The notes under the pieces were generated by a model that was not told the DNA's origin, searched no databases, and worked only from the letters and a program-made list of their open reading frames with translations. From contig BROG01000241.1 of assembly GCA_030159075.1 (NCBI GenBank), positions 434,001 through 498,000 of the forward strand: a DNA stretch of 64,000 bases, in the 5' to 3' direction. The position numbers and the translations under genes were made by a program. Shown here piece after piece: positions 55,101 through 64,000 of the stretch (positions within the stretch are counted from its first letter, which is position 1; each line of letters starts with the position of its first letter). Origin of the DNA: Atrina japonica (Eukaryota > Mollusca > Bivalvia > Pterioida > Pinnidae).

Positions 55101-58100
55101 TTTGATTATGTTTTGCATGCAACAAAATTTACAATATGAAATAGGTTTTGAATGCAAAAAGGTCTTGGACTATAAATGTCTCAACTTACATGCAAAAACT
55201 AATACTTTGCACTCACTGTTCTTGGTAAACTTGTATATTTACAGATTCTTGATCCCACCTATGGAATGTATGTGTGGCCTTCAGCTCCAGTTTTAGCGCA
55301 GTATATATGGTATTTCAGGGAAAAGATTGCAAACAAGGAAATTATAGAGGTATACCTTTTTAAAATGGACAGATTATTTTACAACTATATACCTAGATAT
55401 TTATTTTTACCCTTTCACGACAGAAAACATATTCACCCTGTCTTAAATTTGTCGTGAACCACCATAGTCCCACGGATGACATATATTTGGGTTCAGATAT
55501 TTAGCTTGAAATTTTTTATTTCATTTTAAATTGGCCCTCTCATTTCAGAAGGACAATTTAATGGGAGCAAAACTTTTCCAGGTATACAGTATTTAAAATG
55601 TAACAGCATTAGCTATTTGAATGCCCCATGGTCACAGAGCCCTGGAATTGGAAAAAATGTTAATTTATTCATGTGACCACTTGTGGTTGCTAAGTGGGTT
55701 AGAACAGTTGCCTTGCAAGCAAGAGGTCAAAGGTTCAGTTCCTGGTACCAAGTTGTATGTATACCAAAGTCTACGGTAAAAAATGGTAGCATCGTTTCTT
55801 TAAATCTTGTCCTTGGCATAAGAAGTGGAACTCACAGGTATTTGAAATTGAGGTTAGGGCAAATGGTGCAAACCCCACTTTATTGGTATAGATCTTTAGC
55901 ACAGGTCAAATTTGTGGCATGCCATCAACATTTGATGATGTCTCTTTATCAGTGAAAAATCCATGTCAGGATTTAAAACAGCAATAGAACAACACAATAT
56001 TATATGTGTGCATTTTAAATACTGTAATTAGTGTAATATAAGGATCATGACAATCAGTATACACACTTCTGCCTATCGGGGATAATTATGGGCACTTTGT
56101 CTCATTAAAATGTTGTCTTTAGTGCCACAGTATTTTTTTGGCCACTATGGCCACCGTTCTTGACTAAAACAATACTAAGAATACATACTGTATACCTGCA
56201 AATTTTCAGCCTGGTTATTTTCCCCGTTTTACGACATAAATCATTATTCACCCTGTCTTAAATTCGCCCTAAATCACCATAGTCTCTTAGATGGCATATA
56301 TGTCCAACTGTGCTTCGTATTTAGCTTGAAAATTTTGGTTTCATTTAAAATGTGCCTTTTCATCTTAAATTGACCCTCTCATTTGAGGGCAAAAGTTGAA
56401 TGGAAGCGAAAATTTCCAGGTGTATAGCAGTAACGTGACAATCTCATAAGAACAGTATATAATGGAACCTGTGATGAGAAACCACCCCATCAGCCAATGA
56501 AATGTGGTCTTCAAGACGGGTGATCTCTCAAAAGAGATTTTATGTAAAAAATTAGTTAACCAAGTGGTTTTCAAAATGTGCTCCGAGAAGACAGGTACAT
56601 GTAGTTTAACATATAGTGAGAGACAGGTTCCACTGTAGTTCATATTATATCATCTTTATATTTACATGTTATATTTTGTCCCTAGATTGGAGCCGGCACT
56701 TCTCTTCCGGGTATTGTGGCAGCTAAATCTGGCGGGAGTGTAATTTTGAGTGATAGTAAAGATCTTCCTCAGTGTCAAGAAAATTGTAGACGATCCTGCC
56801 TCGCCAACCAGTTGACCGATATTCGAGTGATTGGACTGACATGGGGAATTATTGACGTGGACTTGATAAACATGGATCCTGTTGATATTATATTGGGTTC
56901 AGATTGCTTCTACAACACGAAGGGTGAATAATATTGTCTTTTTTTTTTTACCAATGATTGAACCGCTTGTAGTGGTTTAGTGGTAGAGCATTCAACTCAC
57001 AAGTGGAAGGTTTCAGGTTCAATACCTGGGACCAGGTTATACCAAATACTTTCTTACTGGCTGTTCTTTCACCAAGCGTTCGGCATGTAAAGTGAAAGTC
57101 ACGAGTCTTTATGATGAGACCGAAAACCGAGGTCCTGTGTTACGGAAAGCGTGGCATGTAAAAGAGCCCTCACTGCATTGGCATCAGTACATGGCTCATG
57201 TCAAAGTTTGTAGCACTTCACCTTAAGCTGGTGACACCTCTGTATAAGTGAAAAATTCTTGGTGAGGTGTAAAATAACAGACAAAAAATCTTAAAATATT
57301 TTGTACAAAATCTTTTACATCAGAACCTGGTGAATAAAATGTCTTATGTACATGATGGTAGAAAACACTCTGAAAATATAATTTTCTATAACTTCTAACA
57401 TAAACATGTGTAATTACTTTAAATAAAATATTGACCCAAGTCTATGTCAGTGTCTTGATCCTGGACTCTTTAAGTTTTTAACGGTAAATGTAATGCCTAT
57501 TTGTCATATTTGAGAAAATTAGATGTAAAATTGATAGAATTTCTGTATACTTTTAGATTTTGAAGATATCCTGGTCACAGTTGCATTTCTTCTAGAAAAA
57601 AATGATGATGCTGAATTCTTGTGCTCATATCAAGTAAGAAGGTAGGTATGTCATAGTTTGTAGAAATCTTTTGTGTCAATTTTCAAATATCGGTTTACCA
57701 GTGATATTATTAGTGATGTAATTAGTCCCCTGAACAATAGAACTATGGAACAATAGTTTAAGATAAGGTGGCATGTACAAGGAGATAACTCGTATTTTAA
57801 ACGAAAGTTGGCGCTGTATTTTATTTGATGACGTCAATTCCATTCACAAAAAATACATTTTATGACATCATAGTGTTGACAGTGTCGGGTCATGAACTAG
57901 TAGCCACCTGCAATGTTGTACAGCTATAATTTTTATAATCTATATCCTGAATATATTGAGAAATAATGGCATTCGAGATATTTCATATGACTACAACCAA
58001 AACTTTGAAATATGCGATGTAGTCCTAATGATTGCGTTGCTTGATTTAAAGTATTCTCCATATTTGTTTTATAATATCGAGCCATTCGAGGTCCGGCAGA

Positions 58101-61100
58101 GTCTGAGTTTGGACACAAATGAGATGTCTAAGACTTTCCCGACACATTCACGGAACAGTTATCATCCTCCGAGATCCAAGGGCGATTAGTGAAATCCTTC
58201 ATCACACCTGGTCATAAAAATTCATAAAAAAACTTTCTTTTTTCTTTTTAATATTACCTTCAACAAGATCAATAACACCGGTCCCTTTATGAGCAATATA
58301 CTCTCAAAGATCGCAGCGATCTTGGACCTGGATACCAAACTGATACTTCGTGCACTTCAATTTTTTTTAGCTTCAATATGGTGCTATAACAGAGAAGTAT
58401 TTAATCAAATTATTATTCATTTTAAAGAAAAAGTCTTTATTTATCATGGCTTATGGAAATACCGCATTCGTCCTGTGTCCCCCCGTTGATACCTTGGACC
58501 GTAAACACCGTCTCTCAGATTTCGTATATCCCTTGGATTTCAGAAAATTATAATTGATCTACATCGAGATAACCAGTGGGCATTCACTCGGTATAATAAT
58601 GATGATATAATTGTGGAAATATTCTTTATCATGGTCCCAGGAATAAAAAGCGACTGGGAATATGTAAGCAAGTACATACGTGGTGTATACGAATGGAACA
58701 GTGTTACTCATGCCACAAACAGCAGAGAGCGCTGGCTCCTTCATTTCCATTTGAATGTATGGACGCTTCATATAGCCGTTATTTTACCGCAATAAAACGG
58801 ATCTATCTTGGATATTTCTTATTATAAAATGGTAATTTTTTTTAAATATTCAGAAAAACATTATGAATTATTTTTATTTTTTCCACAACTTGTCAAAAAG
58901 GTGAACCATCCCTTTAAGTTATAGTTTTTAACGCCATGAAGTCAGAAATGGGGTAGCTGTGGGGTAGGGAAAATGTTTAACAATATTAATCTGGGTACAT
59001 TTTCATCAATAACCAAAGTAACATATGCAGAAATGTAAGGACAGTATATTCAGACATTTAATAAATGCAGATTCACTATGCTTTTGAAAGGACAATATTT
59101 CAAATTCTCGATTTTTCTTAAAATATTGGAAAATGTAATTACTTTTGATGTAAAGAGTGACTATTTATAGCACGTTTCCATAGAAAGGAAGTCGGTGACA
59201 TATGGATTTTATTAGCTTATTTTAATGACAATAACGATGTCTTTGTAACATTACTTTTTGATAGAAACGTTGGACGGGTAAAGGGGTCAGTTTTATATTT
59301 TTTGTTGCCATAGCAACCATTTCAATTTAAAACAGTAGAGTGAAAATGAGGAATGCTTTCATAATTATGTATATTTTTACTGAATGAGATTTAACATTGT
59401 GTTTAATTGATATAATGAAATGAGATATATTGAAATAATTTAGACACTTTTGAACAAATGAATTTCATTATTTTGATAACTTCGGATAAGAAAATAATTA
59501 AATACATTTATTTATGTATTGAATGGTTTAGCTCTATGTACAATGTTTGCCACCCCTGCAGAAGATTTGTGTCCAAAGTCCAAACCTGGTTCATACCAAA
59601 GATTCGACAGATTTTGGTACTGTTCTTTTACCAGATTTTTGCCATAAGAAGTAATGACTACAAACCTTTTATAAATGAAGACCAATGTTCCATGTCAGAG
59701 TAGATTTGTCATGTAAATGACTCCTCATTGCATTGACGTCAGTCCATAGCATAGCTTAAAGGGGCATTAGCTGTGTTTTGTTAAAAATGGTTTTTCTTCC
59801 TTTTTTACTACTTAGATTGATAAACAATAACGAAAAATAGATATATACAATCATAAAAACTAAATTCTTAAATTCCTATATATTTTGTGAAAATTGCTTG
59901 AGGAACCCGAGTTTGGCACTTTTTCACATGCAGTTGATTAACTCAACTTTACTATTTGTATATGAATACGACACTGGATCTGACCTTGTTTTCACAAAAT
60001 ATATAGGAATATAAAATTTGTATGCCTGTGTATAGTTCTTATTTGCTATTGTACTTCAAGTACAAGTAGTAAAAGTAGGAAAAAATTGAAATAATTTTTG
60101 TGGGCAAACACAGCTAATGCTCATTTTAAATTTATACACTGCACATGCAGATTGTTATGTCTCAGTGATGACAAGTAGTTAAAGAACTCTTGATGTGATA
60201 TGAAACAAAATTCTAGTCGGATAAACTTTCATACTGTTAATGTGATACTAATATTGTAATTTTTCATTAGTTATTAGCCAGGTATACCTTCATACTGTTA
60301 ATGGGATCTTCCATAAGTCATTAGTCAATTATATTTTCATACAGTTATTGTGATTTCCATTAGTCATTAGTCAGGTATACTTTGAGTTTCATTCTGTTGA
60401 TGTGATTTTCCACAAGTCAATAATACTTTCATACTGTTATTTTGATATTCCATTAGTCAGGTATACTTTCATACTGTTTTTGTGATTTTCTGTTAGTCAT
60501 TGGTCATTTATCATTCATTAGTCATTAGATAAACTTTCATAATGGGGTCTTTGTGACCAGGTGGTCTTTATACACAGGTGGTCATTTAAGCAGGTTTTAC
60601 TGTAGTAATTAGTCGGGTATACTTTCTTTGTCATCAGTCAGGTATGTATCATACTTATTAGCAATTAGTCAGATAACTTTCATACTGTTATTGTGATTTT
60701 CCATTAGTCATTAGTCAGGTATACTTTCATCCTCTTTTTGTGATTTTCTATTAGTCATGTGTTTTTCATATTCATTAGTCATTAGATAAACTTTCATAGT
60801 TTAATTGTGATTTCACATTGGTTATCAGTCAGGTATTTTTTTTTTAGTTTTTAGTCAGGTATCTTTCATACTTATTAGCCAGATAAACTTTGATAGTGTT
60901 ATAGTGATTTTCCATTAGTCATTAGTTAGGTATACATTCATACTGATGTTGTGATTTCCCATTTTTCAGTTCCACCAGAAGCATAGATTTTATTTTGTGG
61001 AAGTGGGGATTAGTTTGCAGACAGATACCACTAGAAAGCTTTGGTGCAGACACCCCAAACATAGCAGGTTCTAACCTACCAGGAGACCACACCATACACA

Positions 61101-61129
61101 TGTTGATAATTACTAAAGAAAAGACCTGA
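52057..61129 (+). CDS. METTL23: METTL23-like S-adenosylmethionine-dependent methyltransferase, complete gene
   Basis: Five coding exons join into one 223-residue frame through GT-AG sites of matching phase. In vertebrates METTL23 is reported as a nuclear histone H3 arginine methyltransferase of the seven-beta-strand class. Visible family features are LDPTYGMYVWPSA (exon 2), the SAM-binding glycine motif IEIGAGTSLPG split over exons 2 and 3, the acidic strand end VILSDS, and the DIILGSDCFY motif IV-like block (exon 3). DFEDILVTVAFLL and YQVRS span exons 3 to 5, and IPLESFGAD and LPGDHTIHMLII end the protein. All the sequence needed for cofactor binding is present. The human protein is slightly shorter. 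Introns are rich in SINEs and minisatellites. Confidence 0.94.
52165..52569 (-). other. Unidentified possible exon on the minus strand within METTL23 intron 1
   Basis: Below a good acceptor-like sequence (TTTTTGTATTGCAG, exon edge near 52569) a minus-strand frame stays open to 52325. It reads TCALVYHEHW, a Ser-rich DSSSAAK stretch and MAPAPSSSSTSRQKSCYK. An overlapping frame (52165-52365) then encodes a hydrophobic segment LSLLCFIIIVLMSF that looks like a membrane helix. I do not recognise a family. It could be the last exon of a small gene, a frameshifted relic or chance. Confidence 0.2.
53826..54263. mobile_element. TIR element (about 438 bp) with a tRNA-like core
   Basis: The left end GGGAACTTTCGAGTTAGCCC and the right end GGGCTAACTTTAAAGTTCC are inverted, continuing through GGATTACC. 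A second inverted pair follows: GTTCCTCAATGTTTTGTCCG near 53903 and the complement of AAAACATTTGAGGAAC near 54180. Both ends touch TA, which suggests a TA-targeting element. Between the arms, 53940-54013 is tRNA-like (TTAGCGCAGTTGGTAAAAGC and CGTGAGTTCGATTCC). Confidence 0.75.
54541..54640 (+). repeat. Dispersed repeat, related to 63255-63420
   Basis: The block CAGAAGTGAGAGATTTCATG with GGTTCGAAGCATGATGCTC matches, in inverted form, CATGAAGTCTCTCACTTCTG near 63290. It may be the remains of a tRNA-type SINE head. The boundaries are uncertain. Confidence 0.45.
55245..55349 (+). CDS. METTL23: METTL23 exon 2
   Basis: 105 nt, phase 0 at both ends, between TATTTACAG and GTATAC. It encodes ILDPTYGMYVWPSAPVLAQY and IWYFREKIANKEIIE. 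The YGMYVWPSAxVLAQY block is diagnostic for METTL23. Confidence 0.97.
55390..55590. mobile_element. MITE of the CTGGAAATTTTC family
   Basis: It contains TTTCACGACAGAAAACATAT, CACCCTGTCTTAAATT and the end AACTTTTCCAGGTATACAGT. It resembles 56195-56428 closely and 40515-40808 more distantly. It starts just past METTL23 exon 2. Confidence 0.55.
55683..55960 (+). repeat. tRNA-related SINE, second family
   Basis: The head TGGTTGCTAAGTGGGTTAGA plus AGGTCAAAGGTTCAGTTCC has A- and B-box-like spacing. The body, ending ATGATGTCTCTTTATCAGTG, differs from copies A to C but resembles 56966-57275. It is in METTL23 intron 2. Confidence 0.6.
56195..56428. mobile_element. MITE of the CTGGAAATTTTC family
   Basis: The left end TATACCTGCAAATTTTCAGC and the right end GAAAATTTCCAGGTGTATAG are inverted repeats. 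The inner TTTTACGACATAAATCATTA and CACCCTGTCTTAAATTCGCC match 55390-55590. Confidence 0.7.
56458..56638. mobile_element. pogo-like MITE just upstream of METTL23 exon 3
   Basis: Bounded by ATAATGGAACCTGTGATGAG and AGAGACAGGTTCCACTGTA, with ATGTGGTCTTCAAGACGGG inside. It ends 47 bp before exon 3. Confidence 0.65.
56686..56923 (+). CDS. METTL23: METTL23 exon 3 (cofactor-binding core)
   Basis: 238 nt, phase 0 in and phase 1 out, between CCCTAG and GTGAAT. It encodes IGAGTSLPGIVAAKSGGSVI, LSDSKDLPQCQENCRRSC, LANQLTDIRVIGLTWG and MDPVDIILGSDCFYNTK. It carries the glycine-rich SAM motif, the acidic SDS strand end and the DIILGSDCFY block. Confidence 0.97.
56966..57275 (+). repeat. tRNA-related SINE, second family
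   Basis: The head TAGTGGTTTAGTGGTAGAGC (A box) and GGTTTCAGGTTCAATACC (B box) is followed by GGTCCTGTGTTACGG, GTAAAAGAGCCCTCACTGCA and GGTGACACCTC. The last blocks echo the body of copies A to C. It is in METTL23 intron 3, 43 bp past the exon 3 donor. Confidence 0.75.
57557..57641 (+). CDS. METTL23: METTL23 exon 4
   Basis: 85 nt, phase 1 in and phase 2 out, between CTTTTAG and GTAGGT. It encodes FEDILVTVAFLLEKNDDAEF and LCSYQVR, matching the DFEDIL and YQVRS parts of the family. An alternative donor inside (CAA then GTAAGA) would leave the next exon out of frame, so the downstream site was chosen. Confidence 0.94.
59757..60128 (+). mobile_element. MITE with AAAGGGGCATTAGCTG ends, copy 4 (best preserved)
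   Basis: It begins TTAAAGGGGCATTAGCTGTG and ends AACACAGCTAATGCTCATTT, giving clear inverted termini of about 18 bases. The interior matches copies at 9946 and 36080 in the same orientation (ATTTTGTGAAAATTGCTTGA and CTGACCTTGTTTTCACAAAA). Confidence 0.75.
60190..60950. repeat. Degenerate tandem repeat in METTL23 intron 4
   Basis: Imperfect copies of a unit near 45-60 bp contain CATTAGTCAGGTATAC, TTTCATACTGTTATTGTGAT and TTTCCATTAGT. The array runs up to about 20 bases before the acceptor of exon 5 and includes a pogo-like MITE fragment at 60543-60605. Confidence 0.85.
60970..61129 (+). CDS. METTL23: METTL23 exon 5 (last coding exon)
   Basis: 160 nt, phase 2 in, after ATTTTTCAG. It encodes STRSIDFILWKWGLVCRQ, IPLESFGADTPNIAG and SNLPGDHTIHMLIITKEKT, then TGA at 61127-61129. 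The IPLESFxAD and LPGxHTxxMLxI blocks match the family C-terminus. Confidence 0.96.
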
Positions 61130-61235
61130 TTGGTTATTGCTGCAGTAATTACATAGTGGAACAGGTTACTGTCAGTATGTAGCTGATAGACAGCTGGTTA
61201 GCAACAGAAGATAGAATGACAACAGGCTGATCAGT

Positions 61236-61325
61236 TAACTTATCAACCCCTGAAAAACAATGGACTCCTCTGAAAATCAATGCCTTAGTCCAGTTCAAAT
61301 GTCTCTTTAGGGGCAAATGAGTTAC
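61236..61325. mobile_element. TAACTCAT-family MITE
   Basis: It runs from AACTTATCAACCCCTGAAAA to TCTCTTTAGGGGCAAATGAG plus TTA. The internal ACAATGGACTC and TCAATGCCTTAGTCCAG blocks match the other copies. It lies about 100 bp past the METTL23 stop codon. Confidence 0.65.
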
Positions 61326-61689
61326 AGTAGTGTGGCAACCTCTTATAAAAAGACTACTGATCATCACATTTGCTTTTCAGCATCAGGACTGATTTGATCT
61401 GTAGGTTGAATAGAGTAGTATGTGGAATGGTTTGATGGCCACCAACTCAGAGGCAATCAGTAATGTTTGATTCATTGGCATATAAATGATGATTTGATCA
61501 CAAACTTTTTCACATGTCAAAACATATTTGATACATTTACAGTTAAGTATAGAAGTTCAGAGTAGTCATGTTTTACAGGTAAAAATGAAGAGTTGCAGGT
61601 GTCTTGTAGAACATTTAAGTATGGAGAGTTATAGTCACCTTGTAGCACATACATGGGTTTTCACATGTCAATAACCATAGCCAACATAT

Positions 61690-62487
61690 TTACATATAAG
61701 TATTGAGAGTCATAGGCATCATGTATCATGGTCAGGTATGGAGAGTTAGAGATGTCATATATCACAGTCAAGTATGGAGAGTTAGAGGCATCATGTATCA
61801 CATTCAAGTATGGAGTGTTAGAGGTATCATGTATCACAGTCAAGTATGGAGTGTTAGAGGTATCATGTATCACATTCGAGTATAGATAGTTAGAGGTATC
61901 ATGTATCACATTCAAGTATGGAGAGTTAAAGGTGTCATGTATCACATTCGAGTATAGATAGTTAGAGGTATCATGTATCACATTCAAGTATGGAGAGTTA
62001 AAGGTGTCATGTATCACATTCGAGTATAGATAGTTAGAGGTATCATGTATCACATTCAAGTATGGAGAGGTATCAAAGGTGTCATGGAGTATTAGACATT
62101 CGAGTATAGATAGTTAGAGGTATCATGCATCACAGTCAAGTATGGAGAGTTAGAGGCATCATGTATCACATTCGAGTATAGATAGTTAGAGGTATCATGT
62201 ATCACAGTCAAGTATGGAGAGTTAACGGTGTCATGTATCACATTCGAGTATAGATAGTTAGAGGTTTCATGTATCACAGTCAAGTATGGAGTGTTAGAGG
62301 CATCATGTATCACATTCGAGTATGGAGAGTTAACGGTGTCATGTATCACATTCGAGTGTATGGATAGTTAGAGGTATCATGTATCACAGTCAAGTACGGA
62401 GAGTTAGAGGTATCATGTATCACAGTCAAGTATGGAGAGTTAGAGGCGTCATGTATCACAGTCAAGTATGGAGAGTTAGAGGTGTCT
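61690..62487. repeat. 36-bp minisatellite, about 22 copies
   Basis: The unit is close to AGTATGGAGAGTTAGAGGCA then TCATGTATCACAGTCA. Two main variants alternate: CACATTCGAGTATAGATAG and CACAGTCAAGTATGGAG. Because 36 is a multiple of three, open frames on both strands read as 12-residue repeats. That is a consequence of the unit length and not evidence of a protein. Confidence 0.97.
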
Positions 62488-62734
62488 TGTATGTTTTTTT
62501 ACTTGTGAATACACACATCTAACTATAGAATTGGAATTCTTTTTTAGGATAAAATTAAATTTTTCAAATATGGAACAAATTTGATCACAATGATTTTTTT
62601 TATTAGATAAAACTGATCTTTTCCATGATTGTTCCCTAACCATGTCTGCAATAAAACTCTTATTTTAACAACCCAATTTAGATTTATCATCATCTCTAAA
62701 TTGGTTTTACATTAGTAAGCTGTAAGTACATTGA

Positions 62735-62740
62735 AATAAA
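62735..62740 (+). promoter_or_regulatory. Possible poly(A) signal for METTL23
   Basis: AATAAA, 1.6 kb past the METTL23 stop codon; another lies near 62650. No nearer canonical signal was seen. If used, the 3' UTR would contain the 36-bp minisatellite. Variant signals closer to the stop are also possible. Confidence 0.25.
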
Positions 62741-62989
62741 GAATAATACCATTTATTCTGTCATATTTTATTGTATTATTTTATTTTCTATTCAGTAAGA
62801 AAGATGGACATTTATATTTACAAGAAACACAGTAGAGAATAAACTACAAAAGGTTGTTTGGATGTGTGTAAAGGAAACTATTATGATGCATATTTTCATA
62901 ATTCTAATTCCCTTGATAGATAAATTTGATAAAATAGGCAATATTACATCTCCATCATTTTTTTCTGATTCTACAGTACATGTATTTAC

Positions 62990-63170
62990 AGTGAAGTATG
63001 GAGAGTTAGAGGCATCATGTATCAAAGTCTAGTATGGAGAGTTAGAGGCGTCATGTATCAAAGTCTAGTATGGAGAGTTAGAGGCGTCATGTATCAAAGT
63101 CTAGTATGGAGAGTTAGAGGCGTCATGTATCACAGTCTAGTATGTAGAGATAGAGGCGTCATGTATCACA
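62990..63170. repeat. Second block of the 36-bp minisatellite
   Basis: About five units with the variant AAAGTCTAGTATGGAGAGTT, separated from the main array by 500 bp of unique sequence. Confidence 0.95.
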
Positions 63171-63254
63171 TGTATACATCACTAAAATATCTCATAGATA
63201 CCTTGATCATCAAGGTCATTGAGTATCAAATTTGTCCTAATTTTTTTTAGTGGC

Positions 63255-63420
63255 CGAAACTGTGGTTAGAGCATGATTGCTTCTCAAACCATGAAGTCTC
63301 TCACTTCTGGTCTGCACTGGTTGGAACCCTGCTGGAACCTAAGCTGGTTTTTGTAAGAAAGTTTGCCAATGTTTTCGCAGAAGGCTGATGCTATCCTCTC
63401 AGGTACATTGTAACCAGGCT
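63255..63420 (-). repeat. Dispersed repeat, inverted relative of 54541-54640
   Basis: It contains CATGAAGTCTCTCACTTCTG and GGTTGGAACCCTGC, which inverted resemble the GGTTCGA-containing segment at 54541. It may be a SINE relic. Confidence 0.45.
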
Positions 63421-63514
63421 GTCTCCTCCACCATTTAAAACTGACCACCACCATATAACATATAAACATTACTTGAGTGTGGCATTTAATACTTTTCAAA
63501 ATCAAATCAAATCA

Positions 63515-64000
63515 AACTTAGTAAAGATGGTGGCAACAAACACCATGTGATTGAAAACAGTAGCAACAGACATCTTGTGTTGAAAGAAGTGGCAACAAAC
63601 AAACAAACACTATGTGATGTAAAACCATGGCAGCAAGCACCATGATGTGTAAAACAATGGCAGCCAACACCATATGATGTAAAACCAGAGCAACAACAAA
63701 CACCATGTGATGTAAAACCATGGCAACAAACACAATGTGATGTAAAACCATGGCAACTAGCACCATATGATTAAAACCATGGCAACAACAAACACCATAT
63801 GATGTAAAACCATGGCAACAAGCACCATGATGTGTAAAACAATGGCAACAAATACCATATGATGTAAAGCCATGGCAACGACAAACACCATGTGATGTAA
63901 AACCATGGCAGCAAGCACCGTGATGTGTAAAACAAGGCAGCCAACACCATATGATGTAAAACCAGAGCAACAACAAACACCATGTGATGTAAAACCATGG
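63515..64000. repeat. About 29-bp minisatellite running off the right edge
   Basis: Units are close to AACACCATATGATGTAAAAC then CATGGCAACA, with variants ending CAGAGCAACAACA or CATGGCAGCAAG. The array is still continuing at base 64000, so its full length is unknown. Confidence 0.93.

Larger units (their letters stand above)
57642..60969. other. METTL23 intron 4, mostly repeat-derived
   Basis: This 3.3-kb intron holds a stretch at 57940-58800 with several short plus-strand open frames of normal-looking composition (for example 57956-58189). I could not assign these to any family, and they may be a decayed transposon. It also holds a MITE (59757-60128) and a degenerate repeat (60190-60950). 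Confidence 0.6.

Noticed and set aside
61661..62059. 132-codon minus-strand frame with 12-residue VIHDTSNSPYLN repeats
   Set aside because: It is a direct reading of the 36-bp minisatellite. Several frames on both strands are open for the same reason, and there are no family motifs.
61690..62487. CRISPR array
   Set aside because: Units are head-to-tail with no unique spacers, and the DNA is eukaryotic.
63518..63976. 152-codon minus-strand frame rich in His, Cys and Gly
   Set aside because: It is a reading of the 29-bp minisatellite, with no start context, splice sites or homology.

Overview
The window looks like nuclear DNA of a lophotrochozoan animal, most likely a bivalve mollusc. It is AT-rich, intron-rich and gene-poor. 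It is full of small inverted-repeat elements, tRNA-derived SINEs, minisatellites and the 8-mer TACATGTA. No exon exceeds 240 bp and every gene is split by GT-AG introns, so I built the gene models by hand from splice sites, reading phase and protein family motifs.

Three genes are supported. (1) 18111-18221, minus: a single first coding exon, 37 codons, of an MPRIP/outspread-type myosin-phosphatase Rho-interacting protein. The rest of that gene should lie below position 1, so 1-18110 is probably its first intron. (2) 25847-51049, minus: a complete isovaleryl-CoA dehydrogenase gene (IVD) with twelve coding exon positions and a 420-residue product with a mitochondrial targeting N-terminus. (3) 52057-61129, plus: a complete METTL23-type protein methyltransferase, five coding exons, 223 residues. 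IVD and METTL23 are head to head, with 1,007 bp between their start codons.

The main discovery is inside IVD. Coding exon 8 carries the catalytic glutamate and part of the acyl pocket, and it is present as three full-length copies (33563-33656, 35973-36066, 38493-38586). All three are exactly 94 nt, have the same phases and intact splice sites, and keep the catalytic SGLDIER motif. They differ just after it, where the acyl chain is held. Because 94 is not a multiple of three, only mRNAs with exactly one copy stay in frame, which is the signature of mutually exclusive splicing. Two inverted copies of one mobile element lie on either side of the copy nearest exon 9, and one of them supplies the probable branch point of the middle copy. 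A 139-bp palindrome and an 852-bp hAT-type element with a perfect 8-bp target duplication lie in the same exon cluster.

The rest is repeat-derived. It includes several families of small TIR elements, some nested in each other, and at least six tRNA-related SINE copies. It also holds long minisatellites (36-bp units at 61.7-62.5 kb and 63.0-63.2 kb, about 60-bp units at 47.2-48.2 kb, about 29-bp units at 63.5-64.0 kb). A 67-base C run and a roughly 125-bp AT run are present too. No CRISPR array, operon, rRNA or convincing functional tRNA gene was seen.
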